From Carboxylicivirga fragile (GTDB taxonomy: Bacteria; Bacteroidota; Bacteroidia; Bacteroidales; Marinilabiliaceae), in assembly GCA_025499625.1 (NCBI GenBank), contig JAFMVD010000056.1, positions 1-36,755 of the forward strand: a stretch of DNA of 36,755 bases, read 5' to 3'. Below the pieces are notes generated by a model. It was not told the DNA's origin and did not search any database. It saw only the letters and a list, made by a program, of their open reading frames with translations. Of this stretch, positions 16,099 through 25,249 are shown in pieces. A program made the translations under genes and the position numbers. How positions within the stretch are numbered: position 1 is the first letter of the stretch; every line of letters begins with the position of its first letter.

Positions 16099-19000
16099 AA
16101 AAAGAAAATTGTCAACTCAACAAGTTTTTGTTGCTTGGCTTGTTAATGCTCTTCTTATGTAGCAATACCAGTTGGGCACAAAAAGTCAGTGGTAAAGTTA
16201 CTGATACGAGCAATCAGCCATTACCGGGAGTTACCGTTATGGTTAAAGGGACTACAGATATTGGAACGATAACGGATATTGAAGGTAGATACGAATTAAG
16301 CATACCAGATATTCAAAATGATGTGCTTATCGTTTCGTTTATTGGAATGGTAACGCAAGAAATTGCTGTTGCTGGCCGTTCCACAATTGATGTTACGCTT
16401 ATCGATGAGTATACTGAACTTGATGAAATAGTTGCCATTGGATATGGAACAGTAAGGAAAAGAGACATTACTGGGTCTGTTGTTTCCGTTAAAGGATCAA
16501 CTTTAGAAGCTATTCCAGTAACGTCTGCTGCTGAAGCCATGTCAGGTCAGATGGCAGGTGTTCAGGTGATCACGACTGAAGGATCACCTGATGCTGATGT
16601 TACTATTCGAGTTAGAGGTGGTGGCTCCATCACCCAGGATAATTCTCCAATGTATATTGTAGATGGTTTCCCAGTTAACTCAATTTCTGATATTCCCGCT
16701 TCTGAGATTGAATCTATCGATGTGTTAAAAGATGCATCATCTACCGCCATTTATGGAGCTCGCGGTGCAAATGGCGTTGTTATTATAACGACTAAGAGTG
16801 GTGAAGAGGGAAAAGTGTCAGTAAGTTACAATGCTTATACTGGTATTAAAAAGATTGCCAAAACTCTCCCAACACTTGGAGTAGAGGATTTTGTACATTG
16901 GCAATATGAGGTGGCTGCCTTAAGAAATGGTATGGAAGATCTTTCTTCTTTTGAAAGGTATTTTGGTTATTATCAAGATATTGATCAATATGCAGGACAA
17001 ACGGGTAACGACTGGATGGAGCAAGTTTATGGGCGAACAGGAAAAACCTTTAATCAGGATTTGAGTATCCGTGGTGGTTCAGAAAAGTTTGCTTATAATT
17101 TCAGTTATGCCGGAATTAGTAATAAGGAGATTATGCTTGGATCGGATTTTAAGCGACACAACCTTGCGCTTAAATTAGATCACAAGCCTAATGATAAAAT
17201 TGCACTTTCATATTCGGTGAGGTACTCTGATGCCGAAATCAATGGAGGAGGTGCAATTGATCAAATTTCTGGTACACCAACAGATTCACGTGTTAAACAT
17301 GCGATGATTTATTCACCAATTCCATTAAATGGATTGGAAGATTACGCTGATGAAGATGTATCTAGTTACATGATTAATCCTTTAACTGCTGTTGCTGATA
17401 ACGATCAGGTGCAAAAAAGAACAACACTCAATATGGGTGCTAGTTTTGCATGGGAGATTGTTGATAATTTACAATTTAAAACTGAAGTAGGTATGCAAAC
17501 ATATACCTATGGGAGAGATCGATTCTATGGGCCAAGTACTTATTATGTTTCAAATTATGTTGATGCAGAATATCAAGGATTACCTGCCGCTGAGATTAGA
17601 GAAACAAAAAGGGGTAAATATAGAAGTACTAATACTTTAAATTATGATTTTGCAAATATTGTACAAAATGAGAATCATGGTCTTAAACTTTTAGTTGGTC
17701 AGGAATTATTATACGGATATGAAAGTGTACTTACAAATACTGTTCAAGGATATCCATCGTTTTTTACTTCAGACGAAGTTTTTAGACTTACGACTCAAGG
17801 TGTACCACTAAATATCGATAACGAAATTAAAGCAGATAATAAATTGCTTTCGTTTTTTGGACGAGCTAATTATGACTTTAAAGGTAAATATTTAGTATCA
17901 GCTACTTTTAGGGCCGATGGTTCTAGTAAATTTGCTGAAGGAAATCGATGGGGATACTTTCCATCTGCTGCTGTAGCTTGGAGAATATCTGAGGAGAGTT
18001 TTATGGAAGGTATTTCAGGAACTCTAAATAATCTGAAATTACGAGTTAGTTATGGTACTGCTGGTAATAACAATATTCCATCAGGTCAACTTGTACAGGC
18101 TTTTGGTTCGAACAGTACAACCTATATTAATGGTGTAAGTGGGTATTGGTCTGTTGATAGTCAAATGGCAAATCCAAATTTAGTGTGGGAGACAACGGTA
18201 ACTCGTAATGTTGGATTAGACTTTGGATTATTCAATAGTAGGCTAAGCGGTACCTTTGAAGTTTATCAAAATACAACTACAGATCTTTTGATCAACTTCC
18301 CAGTTTCGGGTACGGGCTATGCGAGCCAATACAGAAATATGGGTGAAACCCAAAATCACGGTTTGGAAGCTTCTATTAATTGGGTAGCAATTGACAAGCC
18401 TAACTTTGGACTTAATTTTGGTTTCAACGTGGGAATGAACAAAAATAAAATAAATGACCTAGGTACAATGGGTGATTTCGGTCAGTCATCAGGATGGGCT
18501 TCGACAGAAATTGGTACTGACTATTGGATTGCCAAAGGTGGTCCAGTAGGTCAAATTAGAGGTTATTTATCTGATGGTCGATATGAAGTGTCAGATTTTG
18601 AGGGCTATGATGAGGTTTCTGATACTTGGGTTTTGAAGGAAGGTATTGCTGATAATACAGGTCTTATAGGAACCCTTCGCCCAGGATCGATGAAGCTAAA
18701 AGATATTAATGGAGATGATGTTGTTGATGTAGATGACAATACTGTGATAGGTGATGTTAACCCGCTAAGCACTGGTGGTTTTAATATATCTGCACGAGCT
18801 TATGGCTTTGATTTAACTACTATCTTTAGTTATAGTTATGGAAATGATGTGTACAATGCTAATAAAATTGAATATTCATCAACAAGTAGGTATCCATACC
18901 GAACTATGATTGATGATATGGCCGCTGGTAAAAGATGGAATAATATCGATGAAAGTGGACAATTGGTAAATGACCCTACGACACTAGCTGCGATGAATGA

Positions 19001-19310
19001 AAATACATCGATGTGGTCGCCATTTATGAGGAATTATATTTTGAGCGATTGGGCAGTTGAAGATGGTTCTTTCCTACGTTTGAACACATTAACCTTAGGG
19101 TATACTATTCCAAAATCATTAACTGAAAAGGTACGTATAAATAACTTAAGGTTTTATGCAACGTGCAACAATCTGTTTGTTTTAACCAATTATTCGGGAT
19201 TCGATCCAGAAGTTTCAACACGTAGAAAAACACCTCTAACACCAGGTGTTGATTATTCGCCCTACCCAAAGAGCAGACAGTTTATTTTTGGTTTAAATCT
19301 TAATTTTTAA
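16095..19310 (+). CDS. SusC-like TonB-dependent outer-membrane transporter
   Basis: This 1071-residue protein has a signal peptide ending NTSWA/Q (cleavage after residue 28). A carboxypeptidase-regulatory-like domain follows (about 30-110, VSGKVTDTSNQPLPGVTVMVKG), then the TonB-interacting segment (ELDEIVAIGYGT), the plug (about 120-240, with RVRGGGSITQDNSPMYIVDG and DVLKDASSTAIYGARGANGVV) and a large beta-barrel. It ends in phenylalanine (FIFGLNLNF), as outer-membrane barrels do. It imports oligosaccharides captured by SusD, using TonB energy. The start overlaps the PL1 stop, and the SusD gene follows immediately. The pectinases on both sides imply that the cargo is pectic oligogalacturonide. 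Residue-level specificity cannot be inferred. Confidence 0.96.
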   Translation: MKKENCQLNKFLLLGLLMLFLCSNTSWAQKVSGKVTDTSNQPLPGVTVMVKGTTDIGTITDIEGRYELSIPDIQNDVLIVSFIGMVTQEIAVAGRSTIDVTLIDEYTELDEIVAIGYGTVRKRDITGSVVSVKGSTLEAIPVTSAAEAMSGQMAGVQVITTEGSPDADVTIRVRGGGSITQDNSPMYIVDGFPVNSISDIPASEIESIDVLKDASSTAIYGARGANGVVIITTKSGEEGKVSVSYNAYTGIKKIAKTLPTLGVEDFVHWQYEVAALRNGMEDLSSFERYFGYYQDIDQYAGQTGNDWMEQVYGRTGKTFNQDLSIRGGSEKFAYNFSYAGISNKEIMLGSDFKRHNLALKLDHKPNDKIALSYSVRYSDAEINGGGAIDQISGTPTDSRVKHAMIYSPIPLNGLEDYADEDVSSYMINPLTAVADNDQVQKRTTLNMGASFAWEIVDNLQFKTEVGMQTYTYGRDRFYGPSTYYVSNYVDAEYQGLPAAEIRETKRGKYRSTNTLNYDFANIVQNENHGLKLLVGQELLYGYESVLTNTVQGYPSFFTSDEVFRLTTQGVPLNIDNEIKADNKLLSFFGRANYDFKGKYLVSATFRADGSSKFAEGNRWGYFPSAAVAWRISEESFMEGISGTLNNLKLRVSYGTAGNNNIPSGQLVQAFGSNSTTYINGVSGYWSVDSQMANPNLVWETTVTRNVGLDFGLFNSRLSGTFEVYQNTTTDLLINFPVSGTGYASQYRNMGETQNHGLEASINWVAIDKPNFGLNFGFNVGMNKNKINDLGTMGDFGQSSGWASTEIGTDYWIAKGGPVGQIRGYLSDGRYEVSDFEGYDEVSDTWVLKEGIADNTGLIGTLRPGSMKLKDINGDDVVDVDDNTVIGDVNPLSTGGFNISARAYGFDLTTIFSYSYGNDVYNANKIEYSSTSRYPYRTMIDDMAAGKRWNNIDESGQLVNDPTTLAAMNENTSMWSPFMRNYILSDWAVEDGSFLRLNTLTLGYTIPKSLTEKVRINNLRFYATCNNLFVLTNYSGFDPEVSTRRKTPLTPGVDYSPYPKSRQFIFGLNLNF

Positions 19311-19328
19311 TTGAAGCATCTTTTGATT

Positions 19329-21101
19329 ATGAAAAATATAACATACATACTGATTTTGTTTTTGGCAGGCGTGTTAAGCTCGTGCGAAGACTACCTAGAT
19401 GCTCCTACTCAGTCCACTATGGATGAGTCATTGATATTTTCAAATGTTGAATTGGCAAAAGGAGCGATCGATGGAATAAAAGAACCAATGGGACAGACCA
19501 ATTCTTATAGAGGTAGGTTCTTAACGCATTACGGATCTAATACTGATATTGAGTGGAATAATTCAACGTCAATAAATGCACGAGGTGATTTATCTCGATA
19601 TATAAATTCCTCTACGAATTCTGATATGAACAGAGACAATGTTTATTGGGCGATGTTATACAGAGGAATAGAGCGTGCCAATGTATGTATTAGAGGGCTG
19701 CGAACATATGGGAGCCCAGAACCCGGGACAGAGATGGGACAGCTTCTTGGAGAAGCAATTACACTTAGAACCATTTTTTATTCTGACTTATTAAAAGCAC
19801 ATGGAGACATTGTTGCCAGATTCGAACCGATAACATCAGAAACTATTTACATGTCAAAGAGCAATAGGGATGTTATCTATAAGCAGTTGATTGCAGATTT
19901 GGAAGAAGCAGCTACCTTAGTTGCTTGGCCCAATGAAACGGCAGCTACATCTACTACTGAAATGGTTAATAAGGCTTTTGTTAAAGCTTTTCGCGCACGT
20001 CTTTGTTTGTGGGCTTCTGGATATGCACAACGAGGTGCCAGTATTAGTCGAAGTTCAGATCCGGAATTATCAGTTGATGTATTATATCCGATTGCTTTGC
20101 AAGAATGTAAAGATGTAATGGAAAGTAACAAAGCATCATTAGAAACATCCTTCGAAACCGTTTGGAGAAAAAATTGTGAGGAAGTGATTACTGCAGGGGC
20201 AGAATCGCTGTGGGAAGTTCCTTTTTCCGAGGCTCGTGGTCGTCATTTGTTTACTTACGGAGTTAGACATCAAATGGCTGATCAATACACAGGTCAACCT
20301 CGCGGCGGCGCTTATGGACCGCTTCCAAATGTTTACTATGATTTTGATTCCAAAGATACACGTCGAGATGTTACTTGTGTTCCTTATATCTGGAGTCAAT
20401 CAAATCCGGCAAAGCAAGAGTTGGATGGAGTTAATACTTGGTATTTTGGTAAATGGCGTTACGAATGGATGAAACGTTACGTGACATCAACGAATGACGA
20501 TGGCGTAAATAAAATATTTATGCGCTATGCAGAAGTCGTATTAATGGCTGCTGAGATTGAAAATGAATTAAACGGTCCAGTCGCTGCTGCACCTTACTTA
20601 AAACAAATTCGCCAAAGGGCATTTATGTCTGCTGATTGGTCTGACAAGGTCGATGCTTATGTTGATGCTGCTTCAGTAAGTAAAGAAACTATGTTTAAAG
20701 CCATTGTAGATGAACATGGGTTTGAGTTTTGTGGTGAAATGGAAAGAAAGATGGCTTTGATTCGTTGGAATTTGTTGAAAACAAAGATGGACGAAGCAAA
20801 AATTAAAATGGATGATCTTCGAAATCAAGTTGGCGAATATGCTGATGTACCAACAACCGTTTATTATAGTTATTTGGCCGATGGCGAAACACTAGATTAT
20901 TATGGTATGGAACGAGGAGAGACAGCTGATAAATCTGCCGATTATGAATTCCAGGAAACTTGGGTTAGTCCAACAAAAATTGAAGATGATAAGATTAACT
21001 CGCTCTATTCAAACGATCCGGACCAGAATCAATTCTGGCCCATTTGGCAAGTTTTTATTGATGCCAGCAACGGTATGCTGAATAATGATCCGCTTAATTA
21101 A
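19329..21101 (+). CDS. SusD-like surface glycan-binding lipoprotein
   Basis: The first ATG is at 19329 (590 residues); an in-frame TTG directly after the SusC stop (19311) is less likely. The signal peptide MKNITYILILFLAGVLSSC has lipobox LSSC. The body is a typical SusD/RagB fold with helical TPR-like repeats: ANVCIRGLRTYG near residues 118-129, LGEAITLRTIFYSDLLKAHGDI near 140-161, and the C-terminal HGFEFCGEMERKMALIRWN block. It covers the SusC barrel as a lid and hands over captured oligosaccharide. It sits 18 bp after SusC in the standard order. Conserved family blocks are intact and the length is normal. Binding-site aromatics cannot be assigned without structural alignment. Confidence 0.95.
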   Translation: MKNITYILILFLAGVLSSCEDYLDAPTQSTMDESLIFSNVELAKGAIDGIKEPMGQTNSYRGRFLTHYGSNTDIEWNNSTSINARGDLSRYINSSTNSDMNRDNVYWAMLYRGIERANVCIRGLRTYGSPEPGTEMGQLLGEAITLRTIFYSDLLKAHGDIVARFEPITSETIYMSKSNRDVIYKQLIADLEEAATLVAWPNETAATSTTEMVNKAFVKAFRARLCLWASGYAQRGASISRSSDPELSVDVLYPIALQECKDVMESNKASLETSFETVWRKNCEEVITAGAESLWEVPFSEARGRHLFTYGVRHQMADQYTGQPRGGAYGPLPNVYYDFDSKDTRRDVTCVPYIWSQSNPAKQELDGVNTWYFGKWRYEWMKRYVTSTNDDGVNKIFMRYAEVVLMAAEIENELNGPVAAAPYLKQIRQRAFMSADWSDKVDAYVDAASVSKETMFKAIVDEHGFEFCGEMERKMALIRWNLLKTKMDEAKIKMDDLRNQVGEYADVPTTVYYSYLADGETLDYYGMERGETADKSADYEFQETWVSPTKIEDDKINSLYSNDPDQNQFWPIWQVFIDASNGMLNNDPLN

Positions 21102-21135
21102 GATTGTTTAATTAGTGAAATTAAAAAGTAATCAA

Positions 21136-22719
21136 ATGAATAAAATATTTAAATATATCGGATTCTTAGCGGGTATAGTTGCACTGTTTGCATTAAATGC
21201 CTGCGAAGATAATATTAGTCCAGTGGTTGAAGAGCTTAAATTTGATAGGGTGTTTACACCATTGGATTTGGAAGCCAAAATAAGCAACCAGACTACTGTA
21301 TCAATAAGTTGGGGTTTTAATAAAGGAATCGATTCTTATGTAGTGGAGATCAGTGATGATAGTTTAAAGTTTGACAATATCATCCATACCGCTTCTGTTG
21401 CTCCTGATGAAATTCCTTATATCTATGATTTACCTGCAGGAGATAGTCAATACTCTGCACGTGTTAAAGGTGTCAGTAGTGTTGCTTCTGATTCTAAATG
21501 GAATAACCTTGCTTTTAAATCGTTGCCAGAGAATCTTTTTAATCGCCACGATATTATCATGACTGGTTTGAATGAGATTACCTTGAGCTGGTTAGGAGGT
21601 AAAGCTGTTACTTCGGTATTGTTTGTGTCTGCAACAGATGAAACATCTTTTGATATTTCAGATGAGGAGTTAGAAGCAGGTGTGAAGTATTTTAGTGATT
21701 TGCCTAATGATGTATATGAAATCAGGTTAATGAATGGTGATAAAGTCAGAGGTTTTCAGGATTACACCATGGAAGGGGATGTGCTTATTGATTCAGGAGC
21801 TGATTTGGCTGCTGCTATTGCTGCTGCCTCATCTGGTGATGTTATAATGTTGGAAGCTGGTGGACGTTACGGATTTATTGGAGATATGACTATTGATAAA
21901 AGCCTTAAAATTAAAGGTCTTGATGGTGAATTGCCTGCAGTTTATACAACGTCCGGAGATAGAATGTTCTATATTGGTTCAAGTTTAACGCCTTCTGATT
22001 CATTGGTATTTGAAAAACTACATATGAGTGGATATGTGAATTTCGACGAGAATAGTAGTAAGATCCGTGGTGTATTTGATATGGAATCGGAAGCTTGTAA
22101 TATTGGGGCAGTTAAATTCTTAAGCTGTGAACTCAATAATATGGGGCGTCAGATTATGCGATTAAGAGGCGGTTCTGATCAAACGGTTGATCAATTTATT
22201 ATTGACGATTGTATTATCCATGATTTAGGTTCTAGTAGCGGCAGTTACGGGGTGTTCTGTGCAACAGAAACAAACACAAACGCTCGAATTGTGAAAATAA
22301 GCAATACAACATTAGATCAATTTGTCTGTCATTTTATTCGATATGACGATGCAACTGCTTGTGAAAGCATAATAGTTGAGAATTGTACTTTTAATAAAGT
22401 GCCATTTAAATCAGGACGTTATTTGATGGATGTAAGGAATGCCGTTATTTCAGATGGTGTCTACGTTAATAATTGCATATTTGGTACTACTTCATACGGT
22501 GATGATCCTTCAATAAGCGGTATCAGAGCGGCGGATGGAACTACAGTAGCAATTAATAATACATACGCTACAACTGATTTTGTTAATTCAGGCTATTCAA
22601 TTGTAGAAATGTGTATGCCACTTGGAGTGAGTTCGACTAGTTTATGGACAGATCCTGATAATGGCGATTTCACTTTCTTTGGTGATGCTGTTGAAGCGGG
22701 AGATCCTCGCTGGTACTAA
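21136..22719 (+). CDS. FN3 / DUF4957 / DUF5123 surface lipoprotein, probable SGBP
   Basis: The first ATG is at 21136 (527 residues); a GTG at 21115 is in frame but less likely. The signal MNKIFKYIGFLAGIVALFALNAC ends in a lipobox (LNAC). Residues about 35-125 look like a fibronectin type III domain (TTVSISWGFNKGIDSYVVEIS, YSARVKGVSS). The remainder reads as a DUF4957-type region (DSGADLAAAIAAASSGDVIMLEAGGRYG, TIDKSLKIKG) followed by a DUF5123-type beta-helix (FIIDDCIIHDLGSSSGSYGVF, VENCTFNKVP, VNNCIFGTT). It holds the position after SusD where a SusE/F-like surface glycan-binding protein usually lies, and proteins of this architecture recur in pectin PULs. A parallel beta-helix in this role could bind galacturonan or be a non-classical enzyme; no catalytic set is evident. 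Last gene before a strong terminator. Confidence 0.8.
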   Translation: MNKIFKYIGFLAGIVALFALNACEDNISPVVEELKFDRVFTPLDLEAKISNQTTVSISWGFNKGIDSYVVEISDDSLKFDNIIHTASVAPDEIPYIYDLPAGDSQYSARVKGVSSVASDSKWNNLAFKSLPENLFNRHDIIMTGLNEITLSWLGGKAVTSVLFVSATDETSFDISDEELEAGVKYFSDLPNDVYEIRLMNGDKVRGFQDYTMEGDVLIDSGADLAAAIAAASSGDVIMLEAGGRYGFIGDMTIDKSLKIKGLDGELPAVYTTSGDRMFYIGSSLTPSDSLVFEKLHMSGYVNFDENSSKIRGVFDMESEACNIGAVKFLSCELNNMGRQIMRLRGGSDQTVDQFIIDDCIIHDLGSSSGSYGVFCATETNTNARIVKISNTTLDQFVCHFIRYDDATACESIIVENCTFNKVPFKSGRYLMDVRNAVISDGVYVNNCIFGTTSYGDDPSISGIRAADGTTVAINNTYATTDFVNSGYSIVEMCMPLGVSSTSLWTDPDNGDFTFFGDAVEAGDPRWY

Positions 22720-22730
22720 AAGACTTATTA

Positions 22731-22770
22731 AAATAAGGGCACAACTGTTCTTGTTGTGCCTTTATTTTTT
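22731..22770 (+). terminator. Strong intrinsic terminator after the SusC/SusD operon
   Basis: GGCACAAC (22738-22745) pairs with GTTGTGCC (22753-22760). The stem extends outward through AAATAAG with TTTATTT to about 15 bp (one G-T pair) around a 7-base loop, and a T-rich run follows (22761-22770). It lies 12 bp after the stop codon at 22719. The A-rich 5' arm could also support termination from the other side. Only about 40 bp separate it from the next start codon, so it may attenuate rather than fully end transcription. Confidence 0.85.
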
Positions 22771-22812
22771 ATAAAGTGTATTTCTATTATACTACAGATT
22801 TAATTGTTCTCT

Positions 22813-24501
22813 ATGAAAATTGTTTTATTCAGCTTACTTCAGTTAGCCAATTTGTTTCTATGTGCTTGTACCAATGAGAAGGAAAGTCCGGACACACCTT
22901 CAACCATTGAAATAGTATTTGATAATCCAAATCCATTAAATGTTGACATTTCGACTTACAAGCCTATTATTAGTGGAGATGTTAGTAGTGAGAATGCTTT
23001 AAAAAGTGTTCATGCCTTTCAGGTTAATGAAAACACAGAAGTTGTTTTGGAACAAGTAAATCTGCCTGAAGGAACATTCGATTATAAATTTAATTTGGCA
23101 GTTGCCTATCAAATTTCTACTTCAAGTATCAGAATTGAAGCCATTGATGATTTGGGGCAAAAGAAGGTTGAATCCATTGAGGTTAATGTTGAGCAATTAC
23201 CAGCAGTTGATCCTTCACCCATTAGTGATAAAGATGCATTTCCTGGAGCGGAGGGCTTCGGACGTTATACCACAGGTGGGCGCGGTGGTAAAATATTTTT
23301 TGTAGAGAATTTAAAAGATGATAATAAGCCCGGATGCTTGCGGTGGGCAATTAATCAAGCAGGTGCCCGAACTATTCTATTTCGTGTATCTGGAACCATA
23401 GAATTAGCTTCTCCTCTTGTTATCAACCAAAGTCATCTAACAATTGCAGGACATTCAGCTCCTGGCGATGGCATTTGTATTTCAGGTAATTATACGCAAT
23501 TAAACGATGAAGTAGAAAATGTGATCATTCGTTATTTACGTTTCCGCGCAGCCAAAGGATCAGGAGAATATGATGCAGCTTGGGGCCGCAACTGTAAAGA
23601 TATTATTTTCGATCATTGTACATTTAGTTGGGGAAATGATGAAGTAGCCAGTTTTTATGATAATGAAAATTTCACCATGCAATGGTGTTTGATTAGCGAA
23701 AGTTTTTATCGTTCGACACATCCCAAAGGTGATCATGGTTATGGTGGAATATGGGGTGGTTGGGGAGCTAGTTTTCATCATAATTTAATTACCCATCATA
23801 CCAGTCGAAATCCTCGCTTCTGTGGTGCTCGATATCATGAAGAATCAAGAGAAAAAGAAATTGTTGATTTCCGAAATAATGTTATTTACAACTGGGGAGG
23901 CAACAGTGTATATGGCGGTGAAATGGGGCAACAGAATATGGTCAATAACTACTATAAGTCAGGACCAGCTACCCAGTCATCAAAGAAAAACAGGATTGTT
24001 GAAATATCAAGTGTTGACAGTAAATGGTTTATCGAAGGTAATTATATCGAAGGATATCCAGCCATATCGAATGATAATTGGAACGGAGGTGTTCAAGGTC
24101 AATCAAGTAATCCAATTGTTAAGGCAACCGTTCCCTTTGCCAGTGGAGAAATTATAAGCCAAACTGCAATTGAAGCATATGGTTCTGTTTTAGAAAAAGT
24201 TGGAGCGAGTCGGAAAAGAGACTTTGTTGACGCTCGCATTGTTTCTGAAGTTACCGATGGAGTTGCTTTATACGGTGGATCTTACGGATCTCAAACAGGA
24301 ATAATTGATTCAGAATTAGATGTGGAAGGCTACCCTGTTCTTGAAACATACAATGTGATTCTGGATATGGATAACGACGGAATGGACGATATATGGGAGG
24401 AGAAAAATGGCCTTGACCCTAAAAATCCATTGGATTATAAGGAATTTACACTTGATGATAATTATACCAATGTAGAAGTCTATATCAATAGTCTTATCTA
24501 A
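22813..24501 (+). CDS. PL1-family pectate lyase lipoprotein (second paralogue)
   Basis: The ATG at 22813 gives 562 residues; a TTG at 22804 is less likely. The signal MKIVLFSLLQLANLFLCAC has lipobox LCAC, so this enzyme is membrane-anchored, probably on the surface. Residues about 25-135 form an extra N-terminal Ig-like region (PIISGDVSSENALKSVHAF, IRIEAIDDLGQKKVESIEV) absent from the first paralogue. The PL1 beta-helix starts at FPGAEGFGRYTTGGRGG and carries TIAGHSAPGDGICIS, IIFDHCTFSWGNDE, GGIWGGWGASFHHNL and HHTSRNPRF. The C-terminus has the same acidic motif as the paralogue (DMDNDGMDDIWEEKNGL). It cleaves de-esterified homogalacturonan and heads the second group of PUL genes. Two lyases differing in anchoring suggest a surface/periplasm division of labour. 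Confidence 0.92.
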   Translation: MKIVLFSLLQLANLFLCACTNEKESPDTPSTIEIVFDNPNPLNVDISTYKPIISGDVSSENALKSVHAFQVNENTEVVLEQVNLPEGTFDYKFNLAVAYQISTSSIRIEAIDDLGQKKVESIEVNVEQLPAVDPSPISDKDAFPGAEGFGRYTTGGRGGKIFFVENLKDDNKPGCLRWAINQAGARTILFRVSGTIELASPLVINQSHLTIAGHSAPGDGICISGNYTQLNDEVENVIIRYLRFRAAKGSGEYDAAWGRNCKDIIFDHCTFSWGNDEVASFYDNENFTMQWCLISESFYRSTHPKGDHGYGGIWGGWGASFHHNLITHHTSRNPRFCGARYHEESREKEIVDFRNNVIYNWGGNSVYGGEMGQQNMVNNYYKSGPATQSSKKNRIVEISSVDSKWFIEGNYIEGYPAISNDNWNGGVQGQSSNPIVKATVPFASGEIISQTAIEAYGSVLEKVGASRKRDFVDARIVSEVTDGVALYGGSYGSQTGIIDSELDVEGYPVLETYNVILDMDNDGMDDIWEEKNGLDPKNPLDYKEFTLDDNYTNVEVYINSLI

Positions 24502-24514
24502 TAACTCTTAAAGC

Positions 24515-25249
24515 ATGAAGCGTTTAATTAACTTTTTTTTCACAGTTCTGATTTTAGCGTCCTGTCAGCAACCATCAACCTATACCATCTATTTGGCAGG
24601 TGATTCAACCATGGCAGAAAAGCGAGAAGATAAACACCCAGAAACGGGTTGGGGAATGGAACTTCAATCTTTTTTTAACGATAATGTAACAATTGCTAAT
24701 CATGCCAAAAATGGCAGGAGCACGCGTACTTTTATTGAAGAAGGTCGATGGGATTCAATTATGGGATTGCTCCATGCTGGAGATTATGTTTTTATACAGT
24801 TTGGTCATAACGATCAAAGCAAGCATAAAGTTGACAGATACACTTCACCTGAAGATTTTTATCAAAACCTTTGTCGTTTTGTTGAAGATGTGAATGCCAA
24901 AAATGCAACGCCTGTTTTACTGACACCTGTTATGCGTCGCCGATTTAATGAGGATGGTGTATTTTACGATGTTCATGGTGAATATCCTGATCTGGTTCGT
25001 AAGGCTGTAGCTGATAAGAAGGTTACCTTACTTGATATGCACAAATTGTCTGGGGATTTACTTATTCAGTTGGGCGAAGAGCAGTCTAAGTCCCTTTTTA
25101 TGATTGCTGATTCTGCTGTTTGGGAAAATTATCCGGATGGTATTGATGATAACACTCATTTTAATGTAAAAGGAGCTACAATGATTGCTGAGTTGGCAGT
25201 TAAAGCTATTAAATTAAGTGAAATTGAAATCAAAGAAGATTTGAAATAA
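24515..25249 (+). CDS. CE12-type SGNH acetylesterase (rhamnogalacturonan acetylesterase), lipoprotein
   Basis: This 244-residue protein has a lipoprotein signal (MKRLINFFFTVLILASC, lipobox LASC, Cys17) and then a compact SGNH/GDSL hydrolase. The four blocks are clear: AGDSTMA with nucleophile Ser31, the NGRSTRTF glycine block, FGHNDQSK with the block III Asn, and DNTHFNVKGA with Asp212 and His215 completing the triad. This set is characteristic of rhamnogalacturonan acetylesterases of family CE12, which remove acetyl groups from galacturonic acid residues in pectin; some members also act on xylan. The gene starts 13 bp after PL1, and its stop overlaps the GH43 start by one base (TAATG), so the genes are probably translationally coupled. 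Function by context is pectin de-acetylation. Confidence 0.9.
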   Translation: MKRLINFFFTVLILASCQQPSTYTIYLAGDSTMAEKREDKHPETGWGMELQSFFNDNVTIANHAKNGRSTRTFIEEGRWDSIMGLLHAGDYVFIQFGHNDQSKHKVDRYTSPEDFYQNLCRFVEDVNAKNATPVLLTPVMRRRFNEDGVFYDVHGEYPDLVRKAVADKKVTLLDMHKLSGDLLIQLGEEQSKSLFMIADSAVWENYPDGIDDNTHFNVKGATMIAELAVKAIKLSEIEIKEDLK

